64,000 bases of DNA from the NCBI GenBank assembly GCA_964403795.1, contig CAYOHP010000003.1:70543-134542 (forward strand). The letters are read 5' to 3'. Of this stretch, positions 8,463 through 17,624 are shown one piece after another; position 1 is the stretch's first letter; the number at the start of each line of letters is the position of its first letter. The notes under the pieces are model-generated. The model was not told where the DNA came from and made no database searches. It worked only from the letters and a program-made list of their open reading frames with translations. Source of the stretch: CAYOHP01 sp964403795 [NCBI: uncultured bacterium]. Its GTDB lineage: Bacteria; Muiribacteriota; UBA6191; CAZXTJ01. A program made the position numbers and the translations under genes.

Positions 8463-10594
8463 CAACGGGCGGGAGCGAGGCGGGCTTGCAGGGCCGCCAG
8501 CTTGTCGGCCAGGCGCTTGGAGCCGGGTTCCAGGCGGAGCAGGGCCTTCAGCTTGGGGAGCGCCTCCCCGGCCTTCCCCTCGACCACGAGGAGATCGGCG
8601 TCCCACTCGAGGTAGCGGGGATCGAGCGGCTGGTCGAGACGCAGGCCGTCGAGGATCCGGCGGGAGAGGTCGTGGCGTCCCGCGGCCCGCGCCGCTTCGA
8701 ACCATAGACTGCGGAGTCCTCCAGGCTCCCCGGTGGCGTCGGCCCGGGCCAGGGGCTCGACCACGGCGAGAGCGGCCGCGCCCTGGCCGGAGTCGAGCAG
8801 GGCGCGGGCCAGCTTGCGGGCCGAGACGTCGCTGTCGGGCTTGAGGTCGAGTGCCAGCCGGTAGGCGGCGGCGGCCTTGGCCGGGGCCGCGGCGTTCAAG
8901 TTCCGGTCCCCGCAACGGACCGCCAGTCCGGCCAAGTGGGCGGGGTCGGTGGCCGGCAGGTCGAGCCAGACGGCTGCCTGCTCGGGACGATCGGTTGCCA
9001 GCAAGGCTTCGAAGACCAGCCTGCGCAGGGACGGATCCGAGCGCGAGGGATCCGAGACCGCCAGGACCCGATCCAGGTCGGCGGCCAGCGCCTTGGGCCT
9101 GGCCTCGAGGTCGAGGCGGAGCAGGGTCGCAGCCGCTTCGTGACGGGGGCTGGGGCCGAGCCACTCGATGGCCTTGGAGATCCAGCCGGTGGGGGCGATC
9201 CGCCGGGCCGCGGTGGCCCGGGCCAAGGCCTCGATGCGCTCGATCTCGGCAGGTGCCAGCCGGGAGGAGGCGAGACTCGCGAGCAGGCGGGCGAGCTCGG
9301 TACCGAGCTTCTTCGGGTCGAGGGTGCCCAGCTGGTCGGCGGCTTCGAGGAGCCTTCGGCGCTCCTCGCGGAGCGCCTCCGCGGCCGCCAGGTCCTCGAG
9401 TCGCGCCCGCAGGCGGTCGAGGTCCAGACGGAAGAGCGTGCGCCGCACCTCGTCGGCGAGCAGGCCGTGTTTGGTGTCGCCGCCCAGGGCCAGGAGCACG
9501 CCGGTCCCCGGTACCCGCACCACGGTCTCGATCCGGGTCCCTGCCAGGGCCAGCATCCGGCGGCCTCCCGGGTGCACCAGCTGGATACCGCCCCGCTCGC
9601 CTCCCGGTTCGAGGGCGTGGACCTCGCCCAGGGGGACCCCGGTGGCGGCCTGGGCGGGTGGCGGTCCGCCGACGGTCAGGGTCCCGGCCAGGGGGTCGAG
9701 CCGCCAAGTGGTGCCGTCGGCGATCACCGCGACCATGGCTTCGCCCTGCCCCGACTGTCCGATCCGCGGCGGCGATCCGCTGCCCGGGGCCGGAGAACCG
9801 TGGGCCAGCTCGACCCCAACGCCCTCGGGAACCGGGTAGTGGCGGAGGCTCCACCAGGATCGACCCTTGCGGCGGGACCGGGTGGTGCGCAGCACCAGGA
9901 CCCCTTCCTCCAGGAAGAGGTCCTCGGCGTTCCGCCCCCGGTATCCGAGGCGCGGCCCGTCGCCGCCGGGGGGCGCGGTCCGGGCCGGATCCCCGGGGCG
10001 ACGCGTCGATCCGTCCCCGCCCTCGCCACCGTCCTCGTCGGGATGGAACGGCAAGGGCTCCCAGGCGAGCAGGCTCCGGGTCGCCTGGCGGCCCTGCCAG
10101 GGGTGCCGATCGGTGTCGAGGATCCGCTGCGAGCCGTCCGCGGCCGAGACCACCATGTCGACGATCTCCCGCTGCCCGGGCGTGACCAGGCGCGAGGTCG
10201 AGACGGCCAGCCAGGCACCGGAGGAGGGTGCTGCCCGGGCTGCCAGCCCGTACGGGAAGTCGAGGCGCCAGGCGGTCCGCCCCGAGGGTTCGAGGCGGGA
10301 GACGGCGCGGGTCTCGATGAGGAGGGCCCCCCCGGGGCAGGCCACCAGGTCGATCAGGGCGCCGGTGGCGATCACGCCGACCTCCAGGGCCGAGGCCAGG
10401 CGCTCCGCCGGGAGGGAGAGGAGGAGATCGAGGTCCAGGCCGGCGCCCTCGGTGCCGCCGTGGGCCGCGGCTTCGGCCTCGGCCGGACCGTCGGAGGGGG
10501 CCGGCAGGGCCGACCGTGGGCCGGTCGCCAGGAGCGCGGCCGTCACCAGCACGGGTGCGATCGGGAAGCCGGGTCGGGGAACGTAACCGGGCAC
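8462..10594 (-). CDS. Large exported protein with C-terminal TPR-like repeats
   Basis: The product has about 710 residues. GTG 10594 exposes a signal peptide (hydrophobic I-A-P-V-L-V-T-A-A-L-L-A) and is chosen over the far upstream TTG/ATG possibilities that would run into the divergent promoter. The first 330 residues are beta-rich, with phrases typical of beta-propeller or PQQ-like repeats (A-D-G-S-Q-R, G-G-R-R-M-L-A-L-A). A charged helical stretch follows near 335-370. The last 250 residues contain paired helices with L-x-x-A-L-L motifs that look like TPRs (K-A-A-A-A-Y-R-L-A-L-D-L-K-P). No catalytic motif is seen. A periplasmic binding or assembly role is possible, but no family is recognised. 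Confidence 0.65.
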   Translation of the reverse strand: MPGYVPRPGFPIAPVLVTAALLATGPRSALPAPSDGPAEAEAAAHGGTEGAGLDLDLLLSLPAERLASALEVGVIATGALIDLVACPGGALLIETRAVSRLEPSGRTAWRLDFPYGLAARAAPSSGAWLAVSTSRLVTPGQREIVDMVVSAADGSQRILDTDRHPWQGRQATRSLLAWEPLPFHPDEDGGEGGDGSTRRPGDPARTAPPGGDGPRLGYRGRNAEDLFLEEGVLVLRTTRSRRKGRSWWSLRHYPVPEGVGVELAHGSPAPGSGSPPRIGQSGQGEAMVAVIADGTTWRLDPLAGTLTVGGPPPAQAATGVPLGEVHALEPGGERGGIQLVHPGGRRMLALAGTRIETVVRVPGTGVLLALGGDTKHGLLADEVRRTLFRLDLDRLRARLEDLAAAEALREERRRLLEAADQLGTLDPKKLGTELARLLASLASSRLAPAEIERIEALARATAARRIAPTGWISKAIEWLGPSPRHEAAATLLRLDLEARPKALAADLDRVLAVSDPSRSDPSLRRLVFEALLATDRPEQAAVWLDLPATDPAHLAGLAVRCGDRNLNAAAPAKAAAAYRLALDLKPDSDVSARKLARALLDSGQGAAALAVVEPLARADATGEPGGLRSLWFEAARAAGRHDLSRRILDGLRLDQPLDPRYLEWDADLLVVEGKAGEALPKLKALLRLEPGSKRLADKLAALQARLAPAR

Positions 10595-10621
10595 GGCGCG
10601 ATTGTGACAGAACGGGAAGGA

Positions 10622-10670
10622 GGAGAACCCGGAAGGCGGAGAACCCGGCTCCGGATCCGGGTGATAGAAT
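10622..10670 (+). promoter_or_regulatory. Extended -10 promoter with upstream 11-bp direct repeat
   Basis: TGATAGAAT (10662-10670) is an extended -10 element (TG-N-TAGAAT, five of six bases to TATAAT). Just upstream GGAGAACCCGG occurs twice, at 10622-10632 and 10638-10648, with a 16-base period. There is no good -35, which would suit activator dependence. It would drive the thioredoxin-fold/DsbD pair starting at 10740. Confidence 0.4.
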
Positions 10671-10739
10671 CCCGACTGGAACGGCTCCCCCGAGGCTCGG
10701 CTTCTCGCCTTCGAGGATCCGGCCGGCCCGAAAGGCGAC

Positions 10740-12416
10740 ATGCGCGGTCTCGTCACCCTCCCTCCGGTCCTCCTCGGACTCCTGGGGTTCGCCTCGGTCC
10801 TGGCCATGCCCGGCACCCCGGGGCCCGCCCCGGGGGCTGCTCCGGCCGAGGACGCTCCGCTCCCCTCGGTGACCGTGCCCCGGCCCGACCTTGCCCAGGA
10901 GATGGCGGTCGACCCGACCGGGGCGAACCCGGGTCCGGCCGGAGTGGCCCGGAGCCGGGAGTTCCATGGCGCGGCCGGCGTCACCGACCTGGCCTCGCTC
11001 ACCGTCGAGGGCGCCTGGTCGGTGATCTATGTGACCGGACCCGGGATCCCCGGGGACGGGGCCCGCCGGGAACTCCTGCGGCGGCTCGCCGAGGTCCGAC
11101 GCGGCATCTACGTCTCCGTGGTCACCGCCGACGCGGGTACCGCCGGGCGCCTGGGGGTGGCGAGCCTCCCCGAGGCCAGGATCCACGGGCCGGACCGGGC
11201 CGAGCGGGCCCGGGGGGACGCGGCCCTGGAGACCCTGCGCACCCTGTTCGCGGCCCTCCCGGCCCCGGGCGGCCCCTTCGCCTCCCGGCCCCCGCCGGCG
11301 GCCAGCGAGAGCGAGAACCCGAGGTTCACCCGGATCGAGTCGCGGGGCGAGGTGATCGAGACCGAATCCATGGTGGTCCCCGGCAGCTACACCGTCTTCG
11401 TGTACTCGAGCCGTGCCGACACCGGGGAGGCGGTGCTCCTGCCGTACCTCGAGCGACTGGCGAAGTACCGGCGCAACGCCTGGGTGCGATGGATCGACGT
11501 GGATCGCCCCGGCATGCCCGGTCCGGACCTCGAGAGTCCGCTGGCCAAGAAGCTGAACCTCACCCGGCTCCCGGAGGTCCGGCTCCGGAGTCCCGAAGGC
11601 AAGGTCCTCGGGATCGGGGACCGGGCCCTGGAGATCCTCTACGAGCACCTCTTCCAGCTTCCGCCGGGGAAGGGGCAGCCCGGCGACTTCCGGAAGCTCG
11701 ATCCGGGCGGGGAAGTGATCGAGATCGATCCCCTGAAGCAGGCGGGGAAGATGACCTCGATCGTGTTCTGCTCGGACCTCCTGGAGCAGTGCCGGTTCTT
11801 CGAGCCCTTCATCCGCCGTCTCGCCGAGACCCGGCCGGAGATGAACACCCGGGTGGTCCTGGTCGACGCCAAGGGAGCGGCCAAGCCGAGCTTCGACTCG
11901 AAGCTGGCTCTCCACTACGACGTGCAGCACCTGCCGGATGCCCGGCTCTTCGGTCCTGACGGCCGCATGTTCGCGGGTGGGGACAAGGCGCTGGAACTGC
12001 TCCAGGGCGAGTTCCGCTACCTGCCGCCTCCGGCCGAGGGGACCGGTCCCATCCCCGCCTCCGAGGCGGTGGGACCGGTGGTCGAGATCACCTGGGGGAA
12101 CCGGCTGGTCCTGGCCGACTACGCGGTCCGGGGCAAGACCACCATCTTCGACTTCTACTCGCCGTTCTGCGGTCCGTGCAAACAGCTCCAGCCGGTGCTG
12201 GAGGAGATCGCCGCCCGGCGCAGCGACATCGTGGTCCGGACCGTGAACATCAATCGCCCCGGGGTGTGGGGGATCGACGGCGACTCCCCGGTGGCCCGGC
12301 AGCACAACGTGATCTCGGTCCCGTATTTCATGGTGTACGGACCCGACGGGAACCTGGTCTCGGCCGGGAACCAGGCCTACCGGAAGATCCTCCTGCTGGC
12401 CCGGGAGCTCGAATGA
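10740..12416 (+). CDS. Exported protein of four tandem thioredoxin-fold units, only the last with CGPC
   Basis: The product has 558 residues and an N-terminal signal peptide (L-P-P-V-L-L-G-L-L-G-F-A). Four thioredoxin-like units can be traced at about residues 90-172, 213-305, 335-425 and 455-558. Each keeps a beta-strand/helix core and a candidate cis-proline turn (S-L-P-E-A, R-L-P-E-V, H-L-P-D-A, S-V-P-Y-F). Only the fourth has the redox motif F-C-G-P-C-K (Cys477, Cys480). The third has Cys344 and Cys351 in a C-x6-C arrangement; the first two have none. The gene ends in an ATGA overlap with dsbD, so DsbD is the likely electron donor. It is probably a periplasmic thiol-disulfide protein in which three units serve binding or scaffolding. 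Confidence 0.8.
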   Translation: MRGLVTLPPVLLGLLGFASVLAMPGTPGPAPGAAPAEDAPLPSVTVPRPDLAQEMAVDPTGANPGPAGVARSREFHGAAGVTDLASLTVEGAWSVIYVTGPGIPGDGARRELLRRLAEVRRGIYVSVVTADAGTAGRLGVASLPEARIHGPDRAERARGDAALETLRTLFAALPAPGGPFASRPPPAASESENPRFTRIESRGEVIETESMVVPGSYTVFVYSSRADTGEAVLLPYLERLAKYRRNAWVRWIDVDRPGMPGPDLESPLAKKLNLTRLPEVRLRSPEGKVLGIGDRALEILYEHLFQLPPGKGQPGDFRKLDPGGEVIEIDPLKQAGKMTSIVFCSDLLEQCRFFEPFIRRLAETRPEMNTRVVLVDAKGAAKPSFDSKLALHYDVQHLPDARLFGPDGRMFAGGDKALELLQGEFRYLPPPAEGTGPIPASEAVGPVVEITWGNRLVLADYAVRGKTTIFDFYSPFCGPCKQLQPVLEEIAARRSDIVVRTVNINRPGVWGIDGDSPVARQHNVISVPYFMVYGPDGNLVSAGNQAYRKILLLARELE

Positions 12417-14458
12417 AGCGGTCGGTGGGTAGCAACCCGCGGCCACCCGGCCGGGGCGGGTGCCGGTGGCTGCGCCGGATCCTGGCGGGATCCCTGGTGC
12501 CGGCTCTGGTCGGGCTCCTGGCGGGTCCTGCCGCGGCCCAAGGGGACGGGCTCGGGGACCTCGACCTGTCGGGTCGTCCCCGGGACGCGGCGCCGAGCCC
12601 CCCGATGGGATCGCTCTTCGCTCCGGTGCGGCGGGACGACCGACCGGCCGACCCGGGAGCCGCGACGGCCGGGGCGGCCTGGGTCCCCAACGCCCGGGGC
12701 GCCCAGGACCCGGTGGGACTCCGGGTGGCGGCACCGGTCCGGCCGGCCGCGGGGCGCGGCTTCACGGTCACGGTCGACGTGGTGATGGACGCCGGATTCC
12801 ACGTCTATTCCCCGGAGGAGAAGCAGGGGGAGAGCCTCGAGATCACTCCCGAGCCCGTGGCGGGCGTCACCTGGGAAGCGCCCCGGTACCCGGCCGGGAC
12901 CCTGAAGAAGATGGAACTCCTGGGAGCGTCCCTCGAGCAGTTCATGTACGAGGGCGTGGTCCGGGTCGAGGTGCCGGGACGCCTCGCCGAAGGCGCGACG
13001 CCCCCCGGGCCGCTGCGCTTCAAGGTCTACTACCAGGCCTGCTCCGACTCGGCCTGCTACCTGGCCCAGGAGCGGATCGTCGAGGTGGCCTGGGGAGCCC
13101 GCTTCGAGGATCCGCGGCTGGCCGAGCACGGGCCACCCCCGGCCACGGCCGCACCGGGCGCCGCGGCCGCGGGGCGACCCGACGGCTTCCAGCGCGAGCT
13201 CGACAAGGGCCTGCTCTGGATGCTGCTGGTCGCCTACTTCTGGGGCCTGGCCGCCAGCCTCTCGCCCTGCGTCTACCCGATGATCCCGGTGACGGTGGCC
13301 TTCTTCGGGGGACAGGATCCCGAGAAGAAGCGCTCCCGCACCGTGGCGCTGGCGCTGACCTACGTGCTCGGGATCGTCCTCTCGTACGCGGTCCTGGGGG
13401 TGCTCCTGGCACGGGCCGGCCAGGACCTCGGCAGCGTGATGGTGCACCCCGGGGTGGTGGCGCTGGTCTCCGGGGTGCTCGCCGCCATGGGGCTCTCGCT
13501 CTTCGGGCTCTTCGAGATCCGCATGCCCTCCGCTCTCCAGGAGCGGCTCTCGCAGGGAGAGGGGCGCGGCTTCGCGGGCGCCTTCGTCACGGGGGCGGTC
13601 CTGGGCCTGGTGGCCAGCCCCTGCGTGGGTCCGTTCGCGGCTTCGATCCTCCTGTTCGTGGCCCGCTCGGGCGATCCCCTGGTCGGGTTCGCGGCCCTGG
13701 CGAGTTTCGGGTTCGGGCTCGGCACGCTCTTCCTGGTGCTGGCCCTGGGGGCTGCCAGCCTGCCCCGGTCCGGGGCCTGGATGGTCGGCGTGAAGGAGTT
13801 CTTCGGCTGGGTGCTGATCGGCTCCTCGCTGTGGTTCGCCTCGGCCCTCTTCCCGGAGGCCGTGGTCCTCCTGGGATGGGGCGTCTTCCTGGCGATCGGC
13901 GGGGTGCTGGGCGGCGCGCTGGAGCCGGCCGACACCACCGGGAGCCGGGCCCGCCGGGGACTGGCCCTGGTGCTGGTGGCGGCCGGGCTCTACCTGGTGG
14001 TGGCCGGGACCGCGCGGTACGCCCCGGTGGCGGGACTCGCGGGATCCCACGGGAGCGGCGCGGTGTCGGCCGTGCCCGGGTCCGGTGCACCGGAGCTGCG
14101 GTGGGCCAAGGGCTATGCGGAGGCGAAGTCGCGGGCCGCGACTTCGGGCAAACCGATCTTCCTCGACTACTACGCGGACTGGTGCATCCCCTGCAAGCAG
14201 ATGGACCGGGAGGTCTTCCCCGACCCCGGGGTGGCCCGGCTGCTCTCCCGCTTCGAGATCGGGAAGGTCGACTGCACCGAGCCCAACTCGGTCGGCGCCC
14301 GCCAGAAGCGGGAGGAACTCCAGAGCCTGGCCATGCCCTACCTGGCGGTGTTCGACGCCTCAGGGAAGCATCGGCCCGAGCTCTCGGCCGAGGGCTACCT
14401 CGGCGCCGCGGAGTTCGAGGCCCTCCTCGGCAAGGCCCTGGCGGCGCTCGGGGCCTGA
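12413..14458 (+). CDS. dsbD: Thiol:disulfide interchange protein DsbD (full three-domain form)
   Basis: The product has 681 residues. DsbD moves reducing power from cytoplasmic thioredoxin across the inner membrane to periplasmic partners. All three cysteine pairs are present. The periplasmic alpha domain has Cys210 and Cys215 (Y-Q-A-C-S-D-S-A-C). The membrane beta domain has Cys286 (L-S-P-C-V-Y-P) and Cys404 (A-S-P-C-V-G-P). The C-terminal thioredoxin-like gamma domain has Cys591 and Cys594 (D-W-C-I-P-C-K). About eight membrane segments lie between 266 and 535, and an N-terminal signal segment is near 22-42. ATG 12413 overlaps the stop of the four-thioredoxin gene by four bases, indicating translational coupling. 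The N-terminal linker (45-100) is longer and more Pro/Ala-rich than in enteric DsbD. Confidence 0.93.
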   Translation: MKRSVGSNPRPPGRGGCRWLRRILAGSLVPALVGLLAGPAAAQGDGLGDLDLSGRPRDAAPSPPMGSLFAPVRRDDRPADPGAATAGAAWVPNARGAQDPVGLRVAAPVRPAAGRGFTVTVDVVMDAGFHVYSPEEKQGESLEITPEPVAGVTWEAPRYPAGTLKKMELLGASLEQFMYEGVVRVEVPGRLAEGATPPGPLRFKVYYQACSDSACYLAQERIVEVAWGARFEDPRLAEHGPPPATAAPGAAAAGRPDGFQRELDKGLLWMLLVAYFWGLAASLSPCVYPMIPVTVAFFGGQDPEKKRSRTVALALTYVLGIVLSYAVLGVLLARAGQDLGSVMVHPGVVALVSGVLAAMGLSLFGLFEIRMPSALQERLSQGEGRGFAGAFVTGAVLGLVASPCVGPFAASILLFVARSGDPLVGFAALASFGFGLGTLFLVLALGAASLPRSGAWMVGVKEFFGWVLIGSSLWFASALFPEAVVLLGWGVFLAIGGVLGGALEPADTTGSRARRGLALVLVAAGLYLVVAGTARYAPVAGLAGSHGSGAVSAVPGSGAPELRWAKGYAEAKSRAATSGKPIFLDYYADWCIPCKQMDREVFPDPGVARLLSRFEIGKVDCTEPNSVGARQKREELQSLAMPYLAVFDASGKHRPELSAEGYLGAAEFEALLGKALAALGA

Positions 14459-14466
14459 GAGACCTG

Positions 14467-17400
14467 CTACTGACCCAGGAAGCCGCCTTCGTCGGCGGTG
14501 GGTCCGCCCGGTGCCGGCAGCGGGGCGGAGGTTCCGGTGGCCCGCGGCGCGGTGCCGGTCGCGGTCGAGCCTTCGGCGGCGAGCGGGACCACGGGCCCGG
14601 TCGTCGAAGCGCAGTCCTTGGCGATCCGTCCCGACCCCTGGGGCGAGGGGGCGTGGCGGTCGAGCAGGGCGGACAGGTCGGGCGCCACGCCGGTCGGGTC
14701 GAGGCCCGAGAGGGCGCCGACCCAGAGCACCCGGGCGTTGGCGTCGAGGTCGGTACCTGCGAGACCGGCGGCCAGCATGGCGTGCTGCTGCTGGCGCAGC
14801 GCGAAGAGCTCGGCGAGCTCCCGTTCCCGGATCCCGGCGTGGAGTTCGAGCACCCGGACGCCGTCGGCCGCGGCCTCTCCCGCCAGCGCCTCGGCGTGGG
14901 CCGCATCCACCGTGGAGGCCAGTTCCCCGAGCTCGAACAGCGCCTCCAGTCCGATCTCGGCCCGCTGGAGGGGGATCCAGATCTCCTCCAGCCTGCGCTT
15001 CACCACCGGAGCCGAGGCGAAATGATCCGGGGGGAAGGCCTCGAAGGCGCGCCCCGCCCGGGTGAGGGTGGCCGTGGCCTCCGAGAGCTCCCGCGCCAGG
15101 TCGGCGAGCCAGGACCGGTGGGTGTAGCCGCAGGGATAGGCGGTCTCCCGGAGGACCGGGCGGGCCTCGGCGCGGCCCAGGCGCCGGAGACGATGGAAGT
15201 GGTCGAGGTGGGCGAAGACCGACCAGCTCGGGTGCGAGGGGTCCCCGAGGCGGGCTCGTGAACCTGGTCCCCGCCTCCGCTGGCGGCGCGCCTCGGCCTC
15301 CATGGACTCCCGCACCCCGGTGAGACCGTCGGCTCCCAGGGCGTGGACGCCCGCCGACTGGGCGAGTTCCAGGAAGGTGCGCCAGGCGGCGTGCACCGCC
15401 AGCTGGTCCTTCAGCACCCTGTCCCGGAGCACCCGGGTGTCGGCCCGCACCGCCAGGTGGGCCTGGCGCAGGCCGTCGGGAGATCCGGTGTCGAGCGAGG
15501 CCAGCGTCGCCCTCAGCGAGTCGACGACCTGCTGGTCGGCGGCCTGCTGGCGCTCGGGCGTGAAGCGGAGGTCCTGCCAGTAGCCGGTGGCGACGTCCAG
15601 GGCGACGTGGAGGGCGAGCCCGGCGAGCACGGCCCCGGCCAGCGGGACGAAGCCGGGCCCGGTGGCAGCCATCAACAGCAGGCCCACCCCGGTCACCGCG
15701 GCGGTCTCGGTGAGCAGACGTCCGGCCGAGAGGCGGGCCGGGTGGAGGGCCTCGGCGAGCACGTCCGAGAGCTCGGGGCCGAGCAGGGTGCGGGAGACCT
15801 CGACCAGGCGGGCCTTCTCGGCGTCGGAGAGGCCCAGGCCCGAGAGCTCGGCGGCCAGGGCGGCCTGGTCCCGCGAGTCCTCGCCGACCACCGTGACGGT
15901 GCTGGTGGCCAGGCCGGCCACCAGGGCGCCGCTCCCGAGGGCTCCGGTGCGCAGCACCGCCCGGCCGGCCTCGATGGCGGCCCGCTGCAAGGCCACCGCC
16001 CCGGCCTCGATCGGGGTGGCTCCCAGGACCCAGCCACCCATGCCGGCCAGCATCTCGGGCGAGAAGGCGGCCTCGGCCGCACCTGCCAGGGCGGTCTCCA
16101 GGTCCTCGCCGCGGGCGGTGCGCTCGACCAGATGGAAGAGATAGACGGCGCCCAGGAGCGGTGCCTGGGCGGTGACGTGGGCCAGTCCGGCCCTGCCCAT
16201 GGAAACGGAGAACTCCCGCACGAAGCCGTTCGAGAGGTCCACCATGCGGGCGGCCAGCCTTCCCACCCGCTCGCGGATCGGCTCCCGGGCGAGGCGATCG
16301 CTGGCACCCCTCCCGGCGATCCCGCGCTCCTCGGCGTGGAGTACCGCGGGATCGATCGCGACCCCTGCCGAGGCAGCCCAGCCTTCGACGAGGCGCGCGG
16401 CACGGAAGGCACTCACGCCCTGGACCCGGAGCTGGCGGTAGGCCTCGTAAGGGTCGAGCTTCCCGTCCGGCAGCGCCCGGTCCATGAAGGCCGGCACCTC
16501 GTGGCGGGCCAGGTCGAGGGCGGAGCGCACCTCGGAGGGCACCTGCCGGGCGTAGCGACCCAGGACGTCGGGACCGGCCTTGGCCAGCGAGCGGAGCAGC
16601 TCGATGGCCCGGTCGCGCCGGGCCTTCATGAGGGAGACGAGTTCCGCCTTGCGGGCTCCCGGGTCGATCCCGGTGATCGCCTTGTCGGGGACCTCGCGCA
16701 CGATCCGTTCGAGGGCGGGGTCGTCGAGCGAGCGGGCCAGCTCGTCGGCCAGGGCGGTGTAGGCGCCCGGGGCGTCCGGCATGCCCAGGGCGTGGACGTA
16801 GTAGGAGTTGGCCTGGAGGATCTTCCAGTAGTCCCAGGCCCGGTAGCGCTCGACCATGGAACGGGGACCGGCCAGGGTCCCGTCGCGGGGGAGCTGGAGC
16901 ATGCGGTTGGTGGTGACCGACTCGGTGAGCAGCGCCACGTTGTGGTCGAAGGCCACCGGCCGGATGGAGCGGGCCTCGGGTCGGGTGGGGTCCTCCACGA
17001 AGCGGTAGTTGCGGCTGGCCCGGTCCCAGTTCCCGAGCACCAGGTCGGCCACCTGCATCCGGCGGACCTCGTCCCAGTCGATGCGGGCCACGGCCGGCTC
17101 CCGGAGCTGGCTCACCAGCCGCCGAGGGCCGAGGAATCCGGGTCGGTCGAAGCGCTCGGCCATCAGGAAGGTGCCGTCCCGCCCGGCGATGTGGACGGCC
17201 TCGGTGCCCGGCGAGAGCAGTCCCAGCTGCCGCATGGTGGCGGTGCCGACCAGCTCCGCCTCCAGGTTGGCCACCATGCCGGTGGAGCCGGCGGGCCGCC
17301 CCAGGTCGACCGGGACCTTGAAGAAGCGCGGGTCGTTCCCGGGCAGGACCTCGGCGAAGAAGGACGAGGCCATGCCGGCCGAGAGGTTGCGGGTGGTGGG

Positions 17401-17502
17401 CCCCAGGGTGACGGTCCGGAGCTCCTGGGCACCGAGCCCGGAGGCGGCGAGCAGGGCGAGGAGCGGGATCCGGGTCCGGGAACAGGGAGACGGACGGGAC
17501 AC
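14467..17502 (-). CDS. Large exported protein with PI3/4K- or HipA-like kinase motifs
   Basis: The product has about 1011 residues. GTG 17502 has GGAGG five bases upstream and opens a signal peptide (I-P-L-L-A-L-L-A-A-S-G-L-G-A-Q). Residues 50-200 carry the spaced motifs of the PI3/4-kinase, HipA and actin-fragmin-kinase fold: Lys62 (R-F-F-K-V-P), Glu81/Glu83 (N-L-E-A-E-L-V-G), L-G-N-W-D-R-A-S-R-N with Asp160 and Asn165, and A-F-D-H-N with Asp186. The remaining 800 residues are helical and unfamiliar, with a strongly hydrophobic stretch at about 601-637 that may anchor it, a coiled region, and a Pro/Gly/Ala-rich tail. If active it would be a kinase outside the cytoplasm. The kinase assignment is from motif spacing only and the target is unknown. 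Confidence 0.55.
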   Translation of the reverse strand: MSRPSPCSRTRIPLLALLAASGLGAQELRTVTLGPTTRNLSAGMASSFFAEVLPGNDPRFFKVPVDLGRPAGSTGMVANLEAELVGTATMRQLGLLSPGTEAVHIAGRDGTFLMAERFDRPGFLGPRRLVSQLREPAVARIDWDEVRRMQVADLVLGNWDRASRNYRFVEDPTRPEARSIRPVAFDHNVALLTESVTTNRMLQLPRDGTLAGPRSMVERYRAWDYWKILQANSYYVHALGMPDAPGAYTALADELARSLDDPALERIVREVPDKAITGIDPGARKAELVSLMKARRDRAIELLRSLAKAGPDVLGRYARQVPSEVRSALDLARHEVPAFMDRALPDGKLDPYEAYRQLRVQGVSAFRAARLVEGWAASAGVAIDPAVLHAEERGIAGRGASDRLAREPIRERVGRLAARMVDLSNGFVREFSVSMGRAGLAHVTAQAPLLGAVYLFHLVERTARGEDLETALAGAAEAAFSPEMLAGMGGWVLGATPIEAGAVALQRAAIEAGRAVLRTGALGSGALVAGLATSTVTVVGEDSRDQAALAAELSGLGLSDAEKARLVEVSRTLLGPELSDVLAEALHPARLSAGRLLTETAAVTGVGLLLMAATGPGFVPLAGAVLAGLALHVALDVATGYWQDLRFTPERQQAADQQVVDSLRATLASLDTGSPDGLRQAHLAVRADTRVLRDRVLKDQLAVHAAWRTFLELAQSAGVHALGADGLTGVRESMEAEARRQRRRGPGSRARLGDPSHPSWSVFAHLDHFHRLRRLGRAEARPVLRETAYPCGYTHRSWLADLARELSEATATLTRAGRAFEAFPPDHFASAPVVKRRLEEIWIPLQRAEIGLEALFELGELASTVDAAHAEALAGEAAADGVRVLELHAGIRERELAELFALRQQQHAMLAAGLAGTDLDANARVLWVGALSGLDPTGVAPDLSALLDRHAPSPQGSGRIAKDCASTTGPVVPLAAEGSTATGTAPRATGTSAPLPAPGGPTADEGGFLGQ

Positions 17503-17624
17503 GGCGACCTCCGGTCCGGCGAGTCGCAAGTCGCGGGCCAGGGCGTTGGTGGAGGCTCGGCCGGGGAAGGCTCCGTGTCCGCGTGTCTCGCCTGTCGCGC
17601 CGCCGAGACCCGGCTCTCAGGCTC

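Noticed and set aside
7926-12734. A 1602-codon open frame on the minus strand
   Set aside because: It runs across the phosphodiesterase, exported TPR-type protein and thioredoxin genes in a frame rich in Arg, Pro and Gly with no domain. It is a high-GC antisense/out-of-frame shadow, as are other long frames such as 3585-6836 (+) and 17625-20903 (-) outside the genes named.
14467-17502. HipA toxin of a toxin-antitoxin pair
   Set aside because: The motifs fit the HipA fold, but there is no HipB-type antitoxin next to it, the protein is twice the usual length and it has a signal peptide.
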